NCBI RefSeq assembly: GCF_023065955.2
Contig: NW_026622985.1
Coordinates: forward strand, 79,101,931-79,165,930
Length of the DNA: 64,000 bases
Direction of reading: 5' to 3'
From: Ursus arctos
Taxonomy: Eukaryota; Chordata; Mammalia; Carnivora; Ursidae
In this document: one piece after another, positions 25,396 to 39,195 of the stretch
Layout of the letters: every line of letters starts with the position of its first letter
Numbering within the stretch: the stretch's first letter is position 1
Made by a program: the position numbers and the translations under genes
Notes under the pieces: model-generated
What the model was told of the DNA's origin: nothing
Seen by the model: the letters and a program-made list of their open reading frames with translations, nothing else
Database searches by the model: none

Positions 25396-28300
25396 GTGGG
25401 ACATCTTACGGTTGCTTCTTGTATGAAGAGGGGTGAGAAAATGGGGCTCCCTTGGTCTGATGTTTTTCTGCCACATCAGAGATCAGTCTGTCACTTTTTC
25501 CAGTGCTCAGCCTTCCACGTCCACCATCCATTGTGGGTCTGCCCACATCCTGCTTCCTTGAGCCCGGCATCATTGACCAGCCACCCCCAAATCGCCCCTC
25601 ACCATTGGCGTCCTGGGATACGTGGCGAACTCCAAGCCCGCCTAGCCAGCATCCTAATGCAGAGGGCTTACAGCTTTGCAGTTCTCCTCCTTGGCGAATC
25701 AGCCCAAGCTGCCTGCCTCCAGCTGGATTTAGAAGCTTGACTAACCCTGTCAGGGGCCAATTTTCTTTGAACATTTATTTGTATCTTTGAGTAATTGCAT
25801 TTTCTGTAGCGGGTTTTCTGACTTAATTTAATTGTATTTCTGTTTCTGCCTGTTGGGCTGGCTCTTGCAGGCAGGAGTTAGGCTTCTCAGCTGCCGTGGT
25901 GTCCATCTACCTGCTAATTTTTTATCAAGTCATAGTCAACTGATCCATCTTCTTTCCAGGAGTATTCCAGTCATTCATCCTGCTAGGTGGGCACAAGAAA
26001 GGAACAGTGGGGGAGTGTGCCAGGCTCGGGCTGAGGATTTTAGATCTGCCTTTGTCCTCGTTTCTTTTACAGTCAAAACCGTAGGGTCCCTTCAGCTTTC
26101 ATACAATATCATAATACGCACAGACCTAAAAGATGATGGGGTCCAGGAGGTTAGCGCGCTCATGGGTCTTTGTAGATCCTTGAGATCAGATGTGTGGGCT
26201 TTGGGATGTCCGTAAGCTTCGGAATCTCTCATTTTGATCTGAATCACCAGTGAATATATTGGGTACTGGAGGCCCAAGAGAATAGGCTAGCCCAGGAGAT
26301 AGCGTTGGACTGCCCAAGCCTGTGGAAAACCCCCTCTTTGACTTCTGGCTGAACAGTACTGTTTGCTTTGGTTGCCGCCTTGTTGGGATTTCTTTAGCAC
26401 CTAGCCTCCCATTTTGTGAAAGAAAGTGGTGTGGCAAAAGAAATCCTGAATTCTTAGTTCAAGAGCTATGGGTTCCAGTTCCCAAAAATGAACTGCAGCT
26501 ACCTGGGCACTGCACCAGCTCTGTTGGCCGTCTGTGCATTGGGGTGGGGATGCGAGTGCTTACCCCCTCCTTTTCTCTTCAGTCTGACGTCGACCCCCAT
26601 TTTGGTTTTGGTAAGATGCATTCATGTTTGTGGAGAAGAAGTCCTCATACTGGCATGAAGAGTGCCTTCCCCCACCCCTCTATTTTGTAACTGCACAATG
26701 TAGCTTAAATTTTTATCAATTATAAAGATAGGCCTCTGCTAGAGAAAGTATTTTAGGAATCCAGACACTCCAGTTGTCTCTCAGTAACTGTTGGGATTTG
26801 GGGTGCAGTAGTTAGGTAGAAGGGGCAGATATTTTAAAATTTCCTCTGTGTGGGCCTTTGGATAATGAACTACAGAGCGGTTCTGGGTTGGAAAAAGCAG
26901 GTGAGCCCACACAGGGTCTGTGACTTAAAGACATCACAGAGGTAGCAGCAACAGATGTTCGGTGCTTGTGCTTTGGACGGAGGGAGGAAAGGCCCTCCTT
27001 GGATTGCCTGAGACCTGCATTAGCAACATTCTCATCGCTTCCCTGCCACGCCCCACTTCTGTGTTGCCCTCCCATTTCTCACCGTCGTCTTCCAGTGGTG
27101 GTTCACATTTCCTGAAGTTTCTTTCCCTTTCTTTTTCAACTCTTGTTTTCCCAGCCACTATTCTATCTGATCATATTTCCGGCCTGCTGATGATATCCAA
27201 AAGCACAAGGGGGTCAGAGAGAATACTGACCTAAAAGGAGCGAGTGGCCCAAAGCTCTTTTACTCTCTTAGTTACTATGACCTTACCTTTGTCTGTATGT
27301 TTGCTGATATTGGATTGTGGAAAAAGATAAATTTTTCCCCATCTTCTTTGATGCCCCTGGCATGTGAGTGAGTTTGCAGATCTTAGTCTATTCCAGATTT
27401 GATATTTAGCTTTCTTGGTAGTAGTGCCCCAATCTTGCAGAGCCCTAAGTTGGGGTCTCTTGATAAAGAAACTTTCTGCATTTTCTTAGCTGCTTATATG
27501 ATTACCTGGCCTGACTGTTTTGAAAGGTCTTTATCCAGAGGAAAGAGGAGTATGGCCTAAACTCAGGATAACTTGGAAGTTTTTACTAAAGGAGCTGATT
27601 CTAGCCTGTTCTCCTGGGCACTTCCCTTCATTATATGTATGAAAACTGTTTTCTGAAAGGTGTAGGAATGAAGAGCGGTTTTTGTTTTTGTTCTAGGTTT
27701 ATTCACTTAACTTTTACCTGTATTTTTGTTCCATATATTGTCCTGGAGAAATTTCTCTTGGCTCTCTTCCTTCCACCCCACAAGGATCTAGAAAAGCCTG
27801 ATGGATTGGCATTCCTGGATGCAGAGATCCCCCCACCCTTAGGAGGGAGTACTGTGTGATTGTCTGGATGCCTGAGTGTGGATTCACAGCCTCGCATCAG
27901 GTAGCTCTTACCTTCAGGGCAGCCATTGTGCCCCACTCCGGGTGCTCTTCTGGGGCGGAGGTGCTGCTGTGGTGGCCCCAGTTGAACAGGTTTTTTTGTA
28001 CCTTGTGCCTATTCCCCCGACAATCAGCTTTAGCTCAGGTAATCAGGTATTATGATGATGTGATTGCCCTTGACTGCGTCCCATCCCTCCCCTTTAAATT
28101 TCTCTTTTTTAGTATCTTATTTTTGACCAAGATCTGTCTGTCCCCTACCTCCTTTTCCCAGTTACTCGAAACTTGCAGTATCGTATAGGAAAAGAGAAGC
28201 ACACAGATGTCGTGATTCCATAGCATGTTCTGGCCACCTGTGTGATCCCACAGTGGTGCCTCCATCAAATTAGACTCACATGCATGAACCTGTAAACTGA

Positions 28301-28776
28301 ACGGCGAAAGGATGTGGCGTGGGGGAAAGCCTCTAATAGACACTGCCCTTAGGGCAGCCCCCCTGCCAGGGAGCAGACACAGACCTAGGGCACAGGTGCC
28401 TGACTCCTTGTTGATGAAGTGCATTGTCTTGGCTTTGGGTAGCCAGAGCAGAAATTGCTGCCTGTTTCTTTCTCCGTTTTGGTGTAAAGAGAAAGTAGTA
28501 GTCTTTCCATCCCATAGCCTTGTGTGGAACTTGCCAGAGTCTCTCACAAGTCTCTTATTTACATTTCAGATGGTCCCCATTATCTGGAGACTTGATAGCC
28601 CTGCTTCTGTTAAATGTGTTTTACAGTGACACTAGTTAGCACAGAACTACTGACATTCCTGGCCACCACTCAGCTTCATTTTCCTGTCTTTCCTGTACAC
28701 CCTTCATTGTATTTCTTCCTTTTCTTCATTTTTCTATGTGGTCCTTCTCCTTAGCCATTAGTTCCCGTTGTCTTTT

Positions 28777-28976
28777 TTTTTTAAGATTTTATTTATTTAT
28801 TTGAGATAGAGAGAGCATGCGCACAAGCAGGGGCCAGGGGGAGGGAGCAGAGGCAGAGGGAGAAGTAGGCTCCCCGGTGAGCAAGGAGCCAAATGCGGGG
28901 CTTCATCCCAGGACCCTGGGATCATGACCTGAGCCGAAGGCAGACACTTAACTGATTGAGCCACCCAGGCACCCCA
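28777..28976 (-). mobile_element. CAN-SINE (tRNA-derived, carnivore)
   Basis: In reverse orientation it reads ggggtgcctgggtggctcaa, then the tRNA-like A and B boxes, a GC-rich body, and an (AAATA)n/poly(A) tail seen here as ttttttttaagattttattt. It is flanked by a perfect 10-bp target-site duplication, gttgtctttt, at 28767-28776 and 28977-28986. It is nearly full length and lies in the SND1 intron in antisense. Confidence 0.95.
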
Positions 28977-29223
28977 GTTGTCTTTTGTTCCTTTCCCTGA
29001 GCTAGGAGTCTGAGAAGACTGTTCCAGGTCAGGTGTCTGGGTGTTCTGGCATTCCTGCTCCAGAGCAAGAAAAAGAGCAGTTTAGACACCAGCTTGTTAC
29101 CTGAGTCTTTGTGGCCTTGAAGGCTGAAGCAGCCAAGGAACTCTGAAAAGACTTCATACTTACTTTTACTCAAAGGAAATCCAGTTAGCTCGACAGTTCT
29201 TCCCAGTCTGACTCAGTATGTAG

Positions 29224-29436
29224 CAGGGGTGGGCAAATCCGGCCCGCTGCCGGTGTTTGTGAATAAAGTTTTACTGAAACACAGCCATACTCATTGTTTC
29301 ATGTATTACGGTCTATGGCTGCTTTCATACTCTTAACAGCGGAGTTGAATAGGTACGACAGAGGCCATAAGGCTTGCAAAACCTAAAATATTTACTTATC
29401 TGTCTTTTTATCACAAGTTTTCTGACCCTTGCTGTA
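29224..29436 (+). mobile_element. hAT-type non-autonomous DNA transposon
   Basis: 'caggggtgggcaaatccggc', 'gtgaataaagttttactgaa', 'acacagccatactcattgtt', 'ggtctatggctgctttcata' and 'aaacctaaaatatttactta', ending 'ttttctgacccttgctg'. Short, near-complete copy of the same family as 14100-14418 in opposite orientation. Confidence 0.8.
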
Positions 29437-31214
29437 CGGTAAGTCTATGCTGAGTTGGTTGGTTTAAATCACTTGCAGCCCTGAAAATGACAGTTTGCTC
29501 TCTTGTCCCCTGCCTTTGAGGCTGGGCTCCTTCTGGGCCACGCAGAGTGAGATCATTGTGCCCGTTTCTGGAGCTGTGACTGTGAGCTATATGAGTGCTG
29601 TGTCCCACTGGATGGCATGAGCTTGTGAGCCCCCCTCCCGCAATACAGCTGCTGCTTTCAGGCAGTTCTCTGCCGCACTGCCAAGGACAGGAAGATCTGG
29701 TGTAGCTTCCCAGATGGGGAACTGTACCCATTGCTAGCATCTTCCCAGAAGTAGTGGTGAGCGTTAGCTGATGGGTAGATAACTGGCATAAATGTGCGAA
29801 CTCTCCGTATTCGAGCTCCAGTTATCATGTGGTTCTGGGTGATTCTTTCCTGCCTTGGTATTCCTGTCTAAAACATTGATCTGGCAATCCAAAGCCACCC
29901 ACTTCCTTTTTAGGCCCTTCCTGTGAATAAAAACAGTCACGTGGGATCTGTTCACACCTTGCCAGAAGGCCAGCTAGCCAGCACTCACTCACTGACCAGC
30001 TGCTGCCTGCACAGCACTGCGGTCGCTGTCAGGAAAGCCTGCACTCTTAGAGAAGGGGCTCTACGGCGTTAGAAGAGATCAGTGCCACAGTTTAACCCTC
30101 TTCACAGTTCTAGGCTGTAAGAGGTACATTTCCCCCTGGCAGGAGGTGGGACGTTGGAGGTTTGGTGATCATTTCCAAGACCTTTCTCAGTGACCCCTTT
30201 GTCCTCTTAAGATCTCAAAAATTACCCTTTGCTGCTGCCTGGAAAATGTCCTCGTGCTGGACAGCCTGAGCGGAAAACTCCGGCTGCTGCCCTGACCTTG
30301 TTCCCTTTTTCCTGCTGGCATCGAAAGGGAGGATGCCCCCCTGGGGAGCTCCTGCTGCAGGTTGCTGTGGCCAGGGCATCATCCTGGATCCCCTCGCTTC
30401 CGCTACCCCCTTCCTTTTTTAAAAACGAAGATGCACAAAAGATCACAAGCAACTGTTGCTGTCTACATAACATATATTTACGTTTCAGAGGAATATGGGC
30501 TCGGCAGTGGATACTGGTGTACATTTATGGAGAGATGTTTGGGAGAGAAACCTTAGAGTAGAAGAAAAATGGTCTCTTGGTTTTTGTTTTTACCACCAAG
30601 TGTGCTGCATCTTGTCTGAGAAAGATAATAAACGGTCTAAGCAGTTTACCATTGAAACTGTTTCTCAAATTTCCCCATAGTGCTGTGGTATGTGCTCTCA
30701 CCCTTGCTGTTCCCCTCTGCCCATGCAGGTCCCTCCCCTGTCCAGGAGACACACGGGAGGAGGAACAGTAGCAAAGTTAAATCTCCAGATGAACGTAATG
30801 AGGATAGTTCAAGCCACAGGGAAATCCAGAAGGGTGAGGGAAACCTGGTGCCCGTAAGGCCAGTGAGACACTGCTCTCAGGCTGTCCCTGGGTCCCCTAA
30901 CTCTCGCTGAGCCACAAATAATAACCTGCTGGGAAGGTGAGCCAGCTGTCTACCAGCATTTCACTCATTTGCAAAGAACCCCCTATTCTAGATTACCTCT
31001 GCCACTGCCCAGGGAAAAAGGAATGCAGTAAGATCACCTTTCTAAACCACCCTCTTACTCCGTGAGGTGTTGAGGGCTGTTGGAGGCTAAGGCTTTACTC
31101 TTACCTCCCCATACACTGTTGATGGTTCATCCCCCACCAGTGGTCTTTCAGTTTGTTTTCCATTAAAGGCTATTTTCTTTGAAGGGAGCCCACGGTCAGA
31201 CCTCCTGTCTTAAT

Positions 31215-31435
31215 AGTGATCAGGCTTTCCATTTATATAGTATTTTCTAGTGTAAAAGTGCTTTCATATACAATATTTCATTATAATCTCAAAGCAAACC
31301 TACACGAGGACTATCCCGGGGTCATAGTTCAGGAAACTGAATTGCACAGCGACCTGCCTCTATTCACAGAGCTTGTTGTAGAGCAGATACCCAAACCCAA
31401 ATGTCTACATTCCGAATCAGGTGCTTTTTCCTCCC
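31215..31435 (+). mobile_element. MIR SINE
   Basis: 'ccatttatatagtattttct', 'catatacaatatttcattat', 'aatctcaaagcaaacctaca', 'ggaaactgaattgcacagcg' and 'gagcagatacccaaacccaa' follow MIR order; diverged. Confidence 0.65.
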
Positions 31436-31999
31436 CAGATTTTGCCAATTTTTCTATTAGAATGTGTCCATTCTTTTAGCAGTATTGTGTCCTTTCTCAA
31501 CCCTCAAATATCTGGACCTAGTTAATTTGTAAAGGACTTCGCTAAAGGTCCAGCAATTAAACTGAGAGTTCATCTCCAGTAAGGAACCACTGAGCCTGAT
31601 TGTGGATGCTCACAAGACTCCAGAGGGGTCCTAGGGATTTGCTGTGGCCACGCCTTCCCAAACTATTTATTCTCTTCTTGTCACAGTTTTTACATCTTTC
31701 AATTGCCTGATTCCCACTTCATCTGTTGTTTGACTTTTGTGGACTTTCCTTTTCCTTTTCTTCTCTCTCTCTCTCTGTTTAATAATGATTCCTCTCTGAC
31801 CTATCTTGCTGCATTTCAGCTTGACCATATAGATCCATATTCCTATTTCTAATCTTTCTTAAAAGACGTATCTAGTAAGTGCATCATTTAGAAATATGTA
31901 ACTCCCCATTGTCTGTGGGGTACTCTAATCTCCCTAGTTTACATATATCCTTGATCACCTCTCCAATTTCATGTCTTAGCACTGTTCATTTCACTGACC

Positions 32000-32360
32000 T
32001 TATTCTCACAGTTCCCCATATTTACCGTTCCATTTCTTCTCTCCCACTCTTTAGATCAACCCAGGCTCCCCACCCAGTATATCAACCATCCCCCTTCTTT
32101 GCTTTCTTATTCCAACCTATCATTCCAGATACACGTCCTTGATCTCCCCGACTGGGTGGGATGCCCTTCCTTTGGTCCCGATAGCATCCTGTGCACATAT
32201 CTGTCGTGCACTGACCAATGACATTGAAGGGATCTATGTTTCAGTCACCCCAGCCCCCTAGATTGTAAGCTTCTCAAGGACAGGATCCATGCTTTTGTTC
32301 TTGCGTTCTTTGTACTTTAGTAGTGTATAAGATACTTAATACACATTCATTAGATCCACT
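32000..32360 (+). mobile_element. L2 LINE 3' region (probable)
   Basis: 'gattgtaagcttctcaagga', 'caggatccatgcttttgttc' and 'aagatacttaatacacattc' correspond to the L2 3' end (ctgtaagctccatgagggca ... agtaggcgctcaataaatat). The C/T-rich upstream part fits the L2 coding end, but weakly. Confidence 0.55.
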
Positions 32361-33868
32361 ACTTGGTTCCCTCTGACCTAACTCTAAAGATCAGGAAGAA
32401 GGCCTGCTCTTTTGTTGTCCTTTGTAGTTCTTTGGGAAAGCTCTTTAAGCTCAGCATTTGTGGGTCGGGGAGGAAGACTGGAGTATTGAGGCCGGACACA
32501 CAGGCTAACTCAGGAGCTTCTCATTGAAAAAGTGCATTACCAAGACCTGACTCTGCTCTTACTTTGGGACCCTGACATCCCTGGGTCTCCCGAGCTCTCC
32601 AACCAAGATACTTAAAGGTAATGAGATCATGATGTGTGAGTGTTTTAAAAAAACTTGTGGTGTTCAAATAGAAATCATTAGTGTCCCTTCATCATATTCC
32701 CAGTAGGCTACTCATCTCTTCCCTTCCCTGGTGTATTTCCCATCCTATATTTTTGTGGATCAAACTATTAAGTGAGGCGAAGGGTTTATTTTGAAGTTCA
32801 AGTCAACTAATTCTTGTTCAGTGATAGGCTGTGGATACCATGTAAATCCTAGGCTGTTACCTCCGTATTCACTGCCCTGTCATTTCTGGGTTCTTGGCCC
32901 TTGCCAGGTATCTCTAAAAGCCCTAGAAGGAAGGCCCTCAATTCCCATTCCATTCCCTAAATGAAAATGGCATCACAATGCCAAAAATGAAGAACGGAGG
33001 ACACTGTCCTGTCGCCCTGTTTTTCCCATCCCCTGGCTGCTTGGGTCTTCCCTATCAGCTTTTAAACTCCCTGGGTAGCCAGTCACCAGTAGCCTTCCCC
33101 AAGCTAGCTCAGCAGCATGTGCTGATAGGTGCCAGCAGTGTACTGGCTCCAGTGGGATTCCTCTCTGCAAAGCTGCTGGCTCAGCTAAGCTGTTGTCTGT
33201 TTCCCTATTCTTCTGCTTGGAACTTTCATAGCCAGTCAAGCATAGAATTGCATCCATTCTTCTGAAATAGCTGCTGGGCCTAATTTTTCATTGGCTTGGC
33301 CAAGATCCTATTACCTGTAATTATGTCATATAGGCTGAATGGTAAAGTTTGATAGGCCTCACTGCCCTCCCGAGACTAGTGTTCACATCCCTGCCTGGCT
33401 GTTGGGACTGGGGACAGAATAAGGTAGAACAAGGTTTAGGGCCACAAGAGATTTGGCCTCCTTTGGGACATGTAAGGAAGGCCTCAAGGATATAATTCTG
33501 TCTTAGGGAAGAAAATCCTTTTCAGCAGAGGGATTCTTCCTTTCCCTGGGGAGTTGGTCCTTACTACTGTAAACTCTTCCTTAAGAGACTCTGATGTTTC
33601 CTCTGCCAGTTCAATTTGTTCCTACCAGGAAAAAGGAAATAGGAAGTATAGCCCTTAGACCTGACAAATGTTGTTTCCTCCATAAACAGGTTGCTTCGCA
33701 ATGCCGAGGTGCGTCCCTGGACTGATTTTTTCCTCTCCACCTTTACTTCTGACCCACATCAGTCTTAGAGTAAAGATGCAAAAGGCTCAAACATGACTTC
33801 CTCTTGCATCTTTCTGCTAGATTGGTCCACAGTACTTGCTTTAAACCTCATCTAAATTGGAGCCAGGA

Positions 33869-34062
33869 GGGACACCTGGGTGGCTCAGTTGGTTAAGCAT
33901 CTGCCTTCGGCCCGGGTCATGATTCCAGAGTTCTGGGATCGAGTCCCACATCAGGCTCCTTGTTCAGGAGCCTGCTTTTCCCTCTGCCTGCCACTTCCCC
34001 CTGCTTGTGCTTGTTCTCTCTCTCTCTGACAAATAAATAAATAAAATCTTTTTTTAAAAAAA
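33869..34062 (+). mobile_element. CAN-SINE (tRNA-derived, carnivore)
   Basis: Full-length copy: 'cacctgggtggctcagttgg' head, 'gggatcgagtcccacatcag' B-box region, CT-rich stretch, then aaataaataaataaaatctt and a poly(A) tail. The flanks 33854-33868 and 34060-34074 match at 12 of 15 positions, an imperfect target-site duplication that suggests a moderately old insertion. Confidence 0.95.
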
Positions 34063-35484
34063 TCGAAGCCTGGAAATGAGTATAGTGGGCACTGATTGCC
34101 ATTGGAGAATGCATTTATTGGTTCACTACAAGATTATCGTTACGAACACAAGGTCACGAAGATTCTTCAAACAGAGCTTTGCTAAGCAGAACTCCTGCCA
34201 CCTATGGTATTCAGTACTATCTGCCTATCTGACATAAATTTCTTCATGAGCCATCCTTGTGGACAATATCTATTGCGAGGCACGTCCTGGTCTACCTTCT
34301 ATAGAGCTATGTAGAGCCTGTGACCCAAAACGAATGGAGAAATTCTATCAGGAGTTAAGAGATTTCTGGACTCCTCATAGGTAAGGATTGTGCTAGGAGA
34401 ACTGAGTGCCATTTATTTTAATTTAGTTACATCAGATGCCCCTAGTAATAATTCCTGGTTTGTCTTACCTCTTCAGTCATCCTGAATGTTCACTGCTTCT
34501 TGAGCTTTGGTAAGGGTTCTCTTTAAAAAAGAAAAAGAAAAAAAAAAAGGAAGCTAATATCCTTAATATAATAATATAATAGAAAAGCAGCTCCAAATTT
34601 TTTTCAGATGAAATCCCTTATTTGTGAAATCTGTCCATTTCCTTCTGGGAGCCTAATTTAGAAAATAGTTCTTTATTTCATATCTTCTGACCAGGAGATC
34701 ATACTTACTTTCCACACTAAAGATGACCTCATGCAGACTTGCCCCGTTCTCTTGTTTCCAGAAGAGCTTCACATGGTACCCCAACACATTGGCCAGCACC
34801 CACGTAGATTTGAGTGTCAGCTTTCATGCTGGCATGTTTGGGGGTCTTCAGTTTGTCCTAACCATTCCCAGACACACCTACTGTCTGAATGTTAGTATCT
34901 TCTCTCTGGAATTATATAATTCAACCGATAACTTTTTAGAACACAGCCCTTAATATACAATAGCAGGGTTGCCAGAGCTGCTAGTAAGGAGTAAGCAGAT
35001 TGTACATTTCATTTGCTCTCCAGGTAATACTAACATTCTGGTGTTTCACATGTGACTCCTCCAAGGACACAGGAGTGACTGTTCTAATGGATGAGCCAAC
35101 CGTAACCCTGCCCTCTTCTTGCCATTAGCATGCCCACTCCTGTGTCTGTTGCCAAGGACTAGACAAGATCCTTTGTGTTCCAAATCTGGCTTTATTGGTG
35201 AACTTCCCACTTGCCACTCCACCTGTGACAGTTTCTGGTCAGCTGAACTTAAATGGATTTTGGAAATGAAAGTGACCAGTGGTCTGTTATGAAATGCTGT
35301 AGTGCATGAAATAAGATTATGAGCGGGCTGGAGAATTAACAGCAGATACCCTAACCTGGTCTAAACATGTGTCACTTATTCAAGAAGGATAAGTTCATCC
35401 TTAGACCTATATCCAGAACATTTAGGGACATTTTTCCCTTCCTGGTCACTTAAAAACTCTGTTAGTAACATGTGCAGAGTCAGA

Positions 35485-35770
35485 CCTGCGTTCTTGTTCC
35501 AGCTGCACCATTTACTGAATGACCTTGGACATGATCCTTAGTTTCTCTAAATCCAGGGCAGTCTCAGTGCATACTAGAATTCAGTAGAACGGTGTTCCTG
35601 AGGTTGCACAGGGCAGCGGGTCTGCTAAACCTAACTCCCTCACCTACAGCGAAGGCACCTTCTCTCGAGGGTTATTGTGGAGATCACGTACATACGTAAA
35701 ATCCCCAGGACTGGCGCCCTGGTAAATAGTAAACACTCGGCGAACAACAGCTTGTGTCATTATTTTTATT
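35485..35770 (-). mobile_element. MIR SINE
   Basis: On +, 'cagctgcaccatttactgaa', 'tgaccttggacatgatcctt', 'agtttctctaaatccagggc', 'gggttattgtggagatcacg' and 'ggtaaatagtaaacactcgg' are the reverse-orientation MIR blocks in order. Extra sequence in the middle has expanded the element. Confidence 0.75.
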
Positions 35771-38700
35771 ACGAATGAAAATTCTTCTCAGAGTTTAGCT
35801 CAAATCTAGGACTAGAACTTCAGTGTGGGCAAACCATGGTACCCAGAGTAGGGAGGCAGGCTGGTCATTAGCATGTGTGTTGGGAGCAGCATTCATATGA
35901 GAATCGACAAAGAACAATGGTTAGTCCTCGCCAGCGCTCTTCACACGCCAGTCCTGTCTGTTTAAGCCAGGGATAGCAAATATGCACGCTCCTCCCATAG
36001 TCCCATCTAGCATCCATGGCAGACGTTTCTAGTCACAGTACTGCTTTGGCTTGGGGCTCAGAATCTTCTCAAAACAGGACCCTCGGAGCTACTACCTGTT
36101 GAGTGGATTTGGCATTTACTCTGATACCTGTTTGCCATCCTTGATCTAAGTTTTCAAAGGACTAAGTACCATCAGGGGTTAGCAGTCATTCTTCTATGAA
36201 GAAAGGCCAAAGAAACAGGGTCTTTTTGCCTCTGCTTCTGCATGGTCCTACACGTTAGAATCTCTTCTTTTTAGGCAGTGTCACATTCAGTGGAAAAGTA
36301 GAGGTCTGGAGGTAATGCCACAGAGTCCTAACCTGTGCACAGAGCCTCTTCTAGCCTCGACTATGGACAGATAAGGTGAACCATCACCAAGAGCCCGGAT
36401 TCTACAGATGCCTCATAGACATCTAAGAAGTAATGGCTTGAGTATCTTTGCCATGCCGATGAGCTGCCACACGAGTATTTAGAGGATGATCTGCCAGTAC
36501 TCAGGGCCCTCTGTGCTTTCTTTTTACACGGGACTTCTGACCTTGCGCCTTTCCTGGTGTCACTGTGACTTGAAAATGAGGGATACAGGGATGACCTATC
36601 TAGATCCTAGCTGGCCTGGGCTTCCTTATCCTCTGATGGAATAGCTTTTGCTCTTTTTTGTCCCCATACCACCTGAGCATGGCCACAGCAGTCTAAGATT
36701 GCTATAGGTTTGTCTTTGATCTGTATTAAATTGGAGGGTTGGAGGAGAGTGGAGTGCCAGGCACGAGCTCTAAAGAAAGATAAAGGTGTTAATGAGGATT
36801 GAAAGGGACAAGAAAAGGACCCAAGACGAATCCTTTGGGACAGTCACTGCATTAAGAACAAAAGCTATCCATTGAGCCAGGAATGAAAAGTTGAATTGGA
36901 AACAGTTTCATTGTGCCATTTTTCTTTCCAGGTTAGCATAATGCCTCCCTCTTCTCCCTTTGCCTTCTCTCAATACAGTGGAATCCTATCTAATGGTACC
37001 AGAAAAGGGTCTTGGCATTGAATGTACAGCTAGAAGGGGAAGATTATGCAAGTAAAACCCAACAGGTCCCTCCACCACTAGCAACAGCCTGCATAAGCTA
37101 CTTGCCTTCAAAGGTTTCTCCAGTGCTGGCAGTGTTAGGATGCTGGTACCTCTCCGGTTAAATAAATCTGAAACTACTGACCCAAGATTTTTATAGCAGT
37201 GCTGCAACCCTATATGAGGAAATGCAACAAATAGTCCATTACCACTGATTGGATATGGATTTTTGGCCTGGCCACTTGCCACATGGTAATTTTAGAATAG
37301 GGTCACTTTCGGATTGGAAGATTCCTTGTAGGAGGGTACTGGTGTTTGCTAAATAGTGTTTCTTATCTTCGTGCCCTCTCACAGCCACGCTCCCACCTCC
37401 TGAGTATAGGGCCAATCTCTCTGTCTGCCCGGCAGAGACAGCCAGAGCTCATCCTTCATCAGCTTACAGGGCTGCAGACGTGGCCGTTTCCAAACACCCA
37501 GGGTGCACTTAACCACTTCCTCCTTCTAATATCAGCACTTCCACTCTAACCACATCAGCAGCTTTGTAACTTGCATTTTATTTTGCTCTATGTTTTGGCC
37601 CTTCAGGTATTTGTGGGAGGAACATGGGGGGGGGGGGGGCTGGAGAACTGTGTTGTCACTGATTCCAGAATTACATAGTTACACCCTGAGTCATTGTCTC
37701 TGGAGAATCATATAAGCAAGTGCCAAGAGCGCCCTGAAGGGCTCTCGCCCTTTTCACACATGGGTTTTAAAGGTTGGGTTCTCTTTCATGTTGGATATGT
37801 GACTGCCTGCTTGGTTTCACCATCTGCAAAATGGGAGCACTCGATCCTGTTGTGCCTGGAGAGAGCTGAAAGGTGATTACTAAGGCATGGCGCAGAGGAT
37901 CCGAGGAGCCCCTAGTTCTTCCCACTTACGTAGAAGGCGAATAATCACACACGAGCTGAGGTCACTGTGTGACCTGGAGAGGGACCTGTGGTTGCTTTGT
38001 TTTTTTCTTCTCGCCTGCATCTGAATAATTAGACCCGGTTGATGAGACAGGAGATGGACCTGTGGTCCTAGATCCTGAGATGTGACCATTCTTTACCTCA
38101 CGGGCTTAGCTCTAGGCAGGTTTCCCTTTCCACCCTGCCGTAAAATCTGCCTGTTACATTGTCATCTTGTCTGTGCATGATCATTGTCCCAGGATTCAGA
38201 TGAGACCTCTCACATTTTGGCCCTGACCTCTGATCTTTGTGATGTGTCTCTCAGCCCAGGGTGTTTTAGAGGATGGGCTTGAACCCCAGGAACCATGATC
38301 TTTGTTATTATCAAGTATGTTGCAAGACCGTTCTACTTTATTAGCTTCCTGTCTGGCTTTTTTTTGGCTGTCGACCCAAGGCTGGGGGGTCGGTATGGCA
38401 AAGCTGGAGTTTGCCCTGGGAGCTTTTGATTCTTGTTTTCCCATCCAGAATTATATTAGTTGTTGAGATAACCCAGCTAGACACCACTCAAGTATGACAA
38501 CTTTAAAAATTCATGAGGCCTTGGGACCCATAGCGCCTCTCAACATACAGACTTCTAGCCTTGCATCAAGGGAAACCATATGGTTTCACACGCCCTGTTG
38601 CCCTGAGGAGGCCTCGCAGGCACATGAAGTGCGGAGGGAGGCCCTGAGACTACGCTCCATGGCCAGCTCTTCAAGGTGTGAGGAAGGGCTCTTCCTGACA

Positions 38701-39195
38701 CATTCACACATGCACCCAAGCATGCCTAACACCCAGCGACGGGGAGACCACCTCTGGGAAGATGCAGCGTTCTCACCCTGCCCAGACTTCTTTCATCTGT
38801 CCTTCCTTTCTGATGCTTTCACCCTCCCCTTTGTGTTTCTGTAATTTGTACAGTATCGTCGAGAGGTGTTGAAGAGATCAATAGCAGTTCACCTTTTCCC
38901 TTATTGATTAAAGTGATGGCAAGTAAAAATGGCAGGCAGTACCAATTCATTCATCATGAGCTATCCATTTCCTACCAGGCCACCAGTGACCTCTCCCTGC
39001 CTGTTAGTTGCTGAGCTGTAGCTGAGATGACGCCTGTATCTAGGCTGCTTTAATAGGAATGAGAGAACCACTGTGTTTGGCTCCTGTAATCAAAGCTGAG
39101 GGAGGAAGGAGACTTCAGGTAATGAGCAAGAAAACTACTGTGGAGTTTCCTGTTCCTCAGCTGTTCCTCAGCTCCACGGCTTTATTTGAGGGGTT

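Noticed and set aside
25396..25740. Continuation of the SND1 reading frame past 25395
   Set aside because: The frame stays open by chance into VGHLTVASC..., but SND1 continues VEVEVESMDK. The GT at 25396 is a donor, so the exon stops at 25395.
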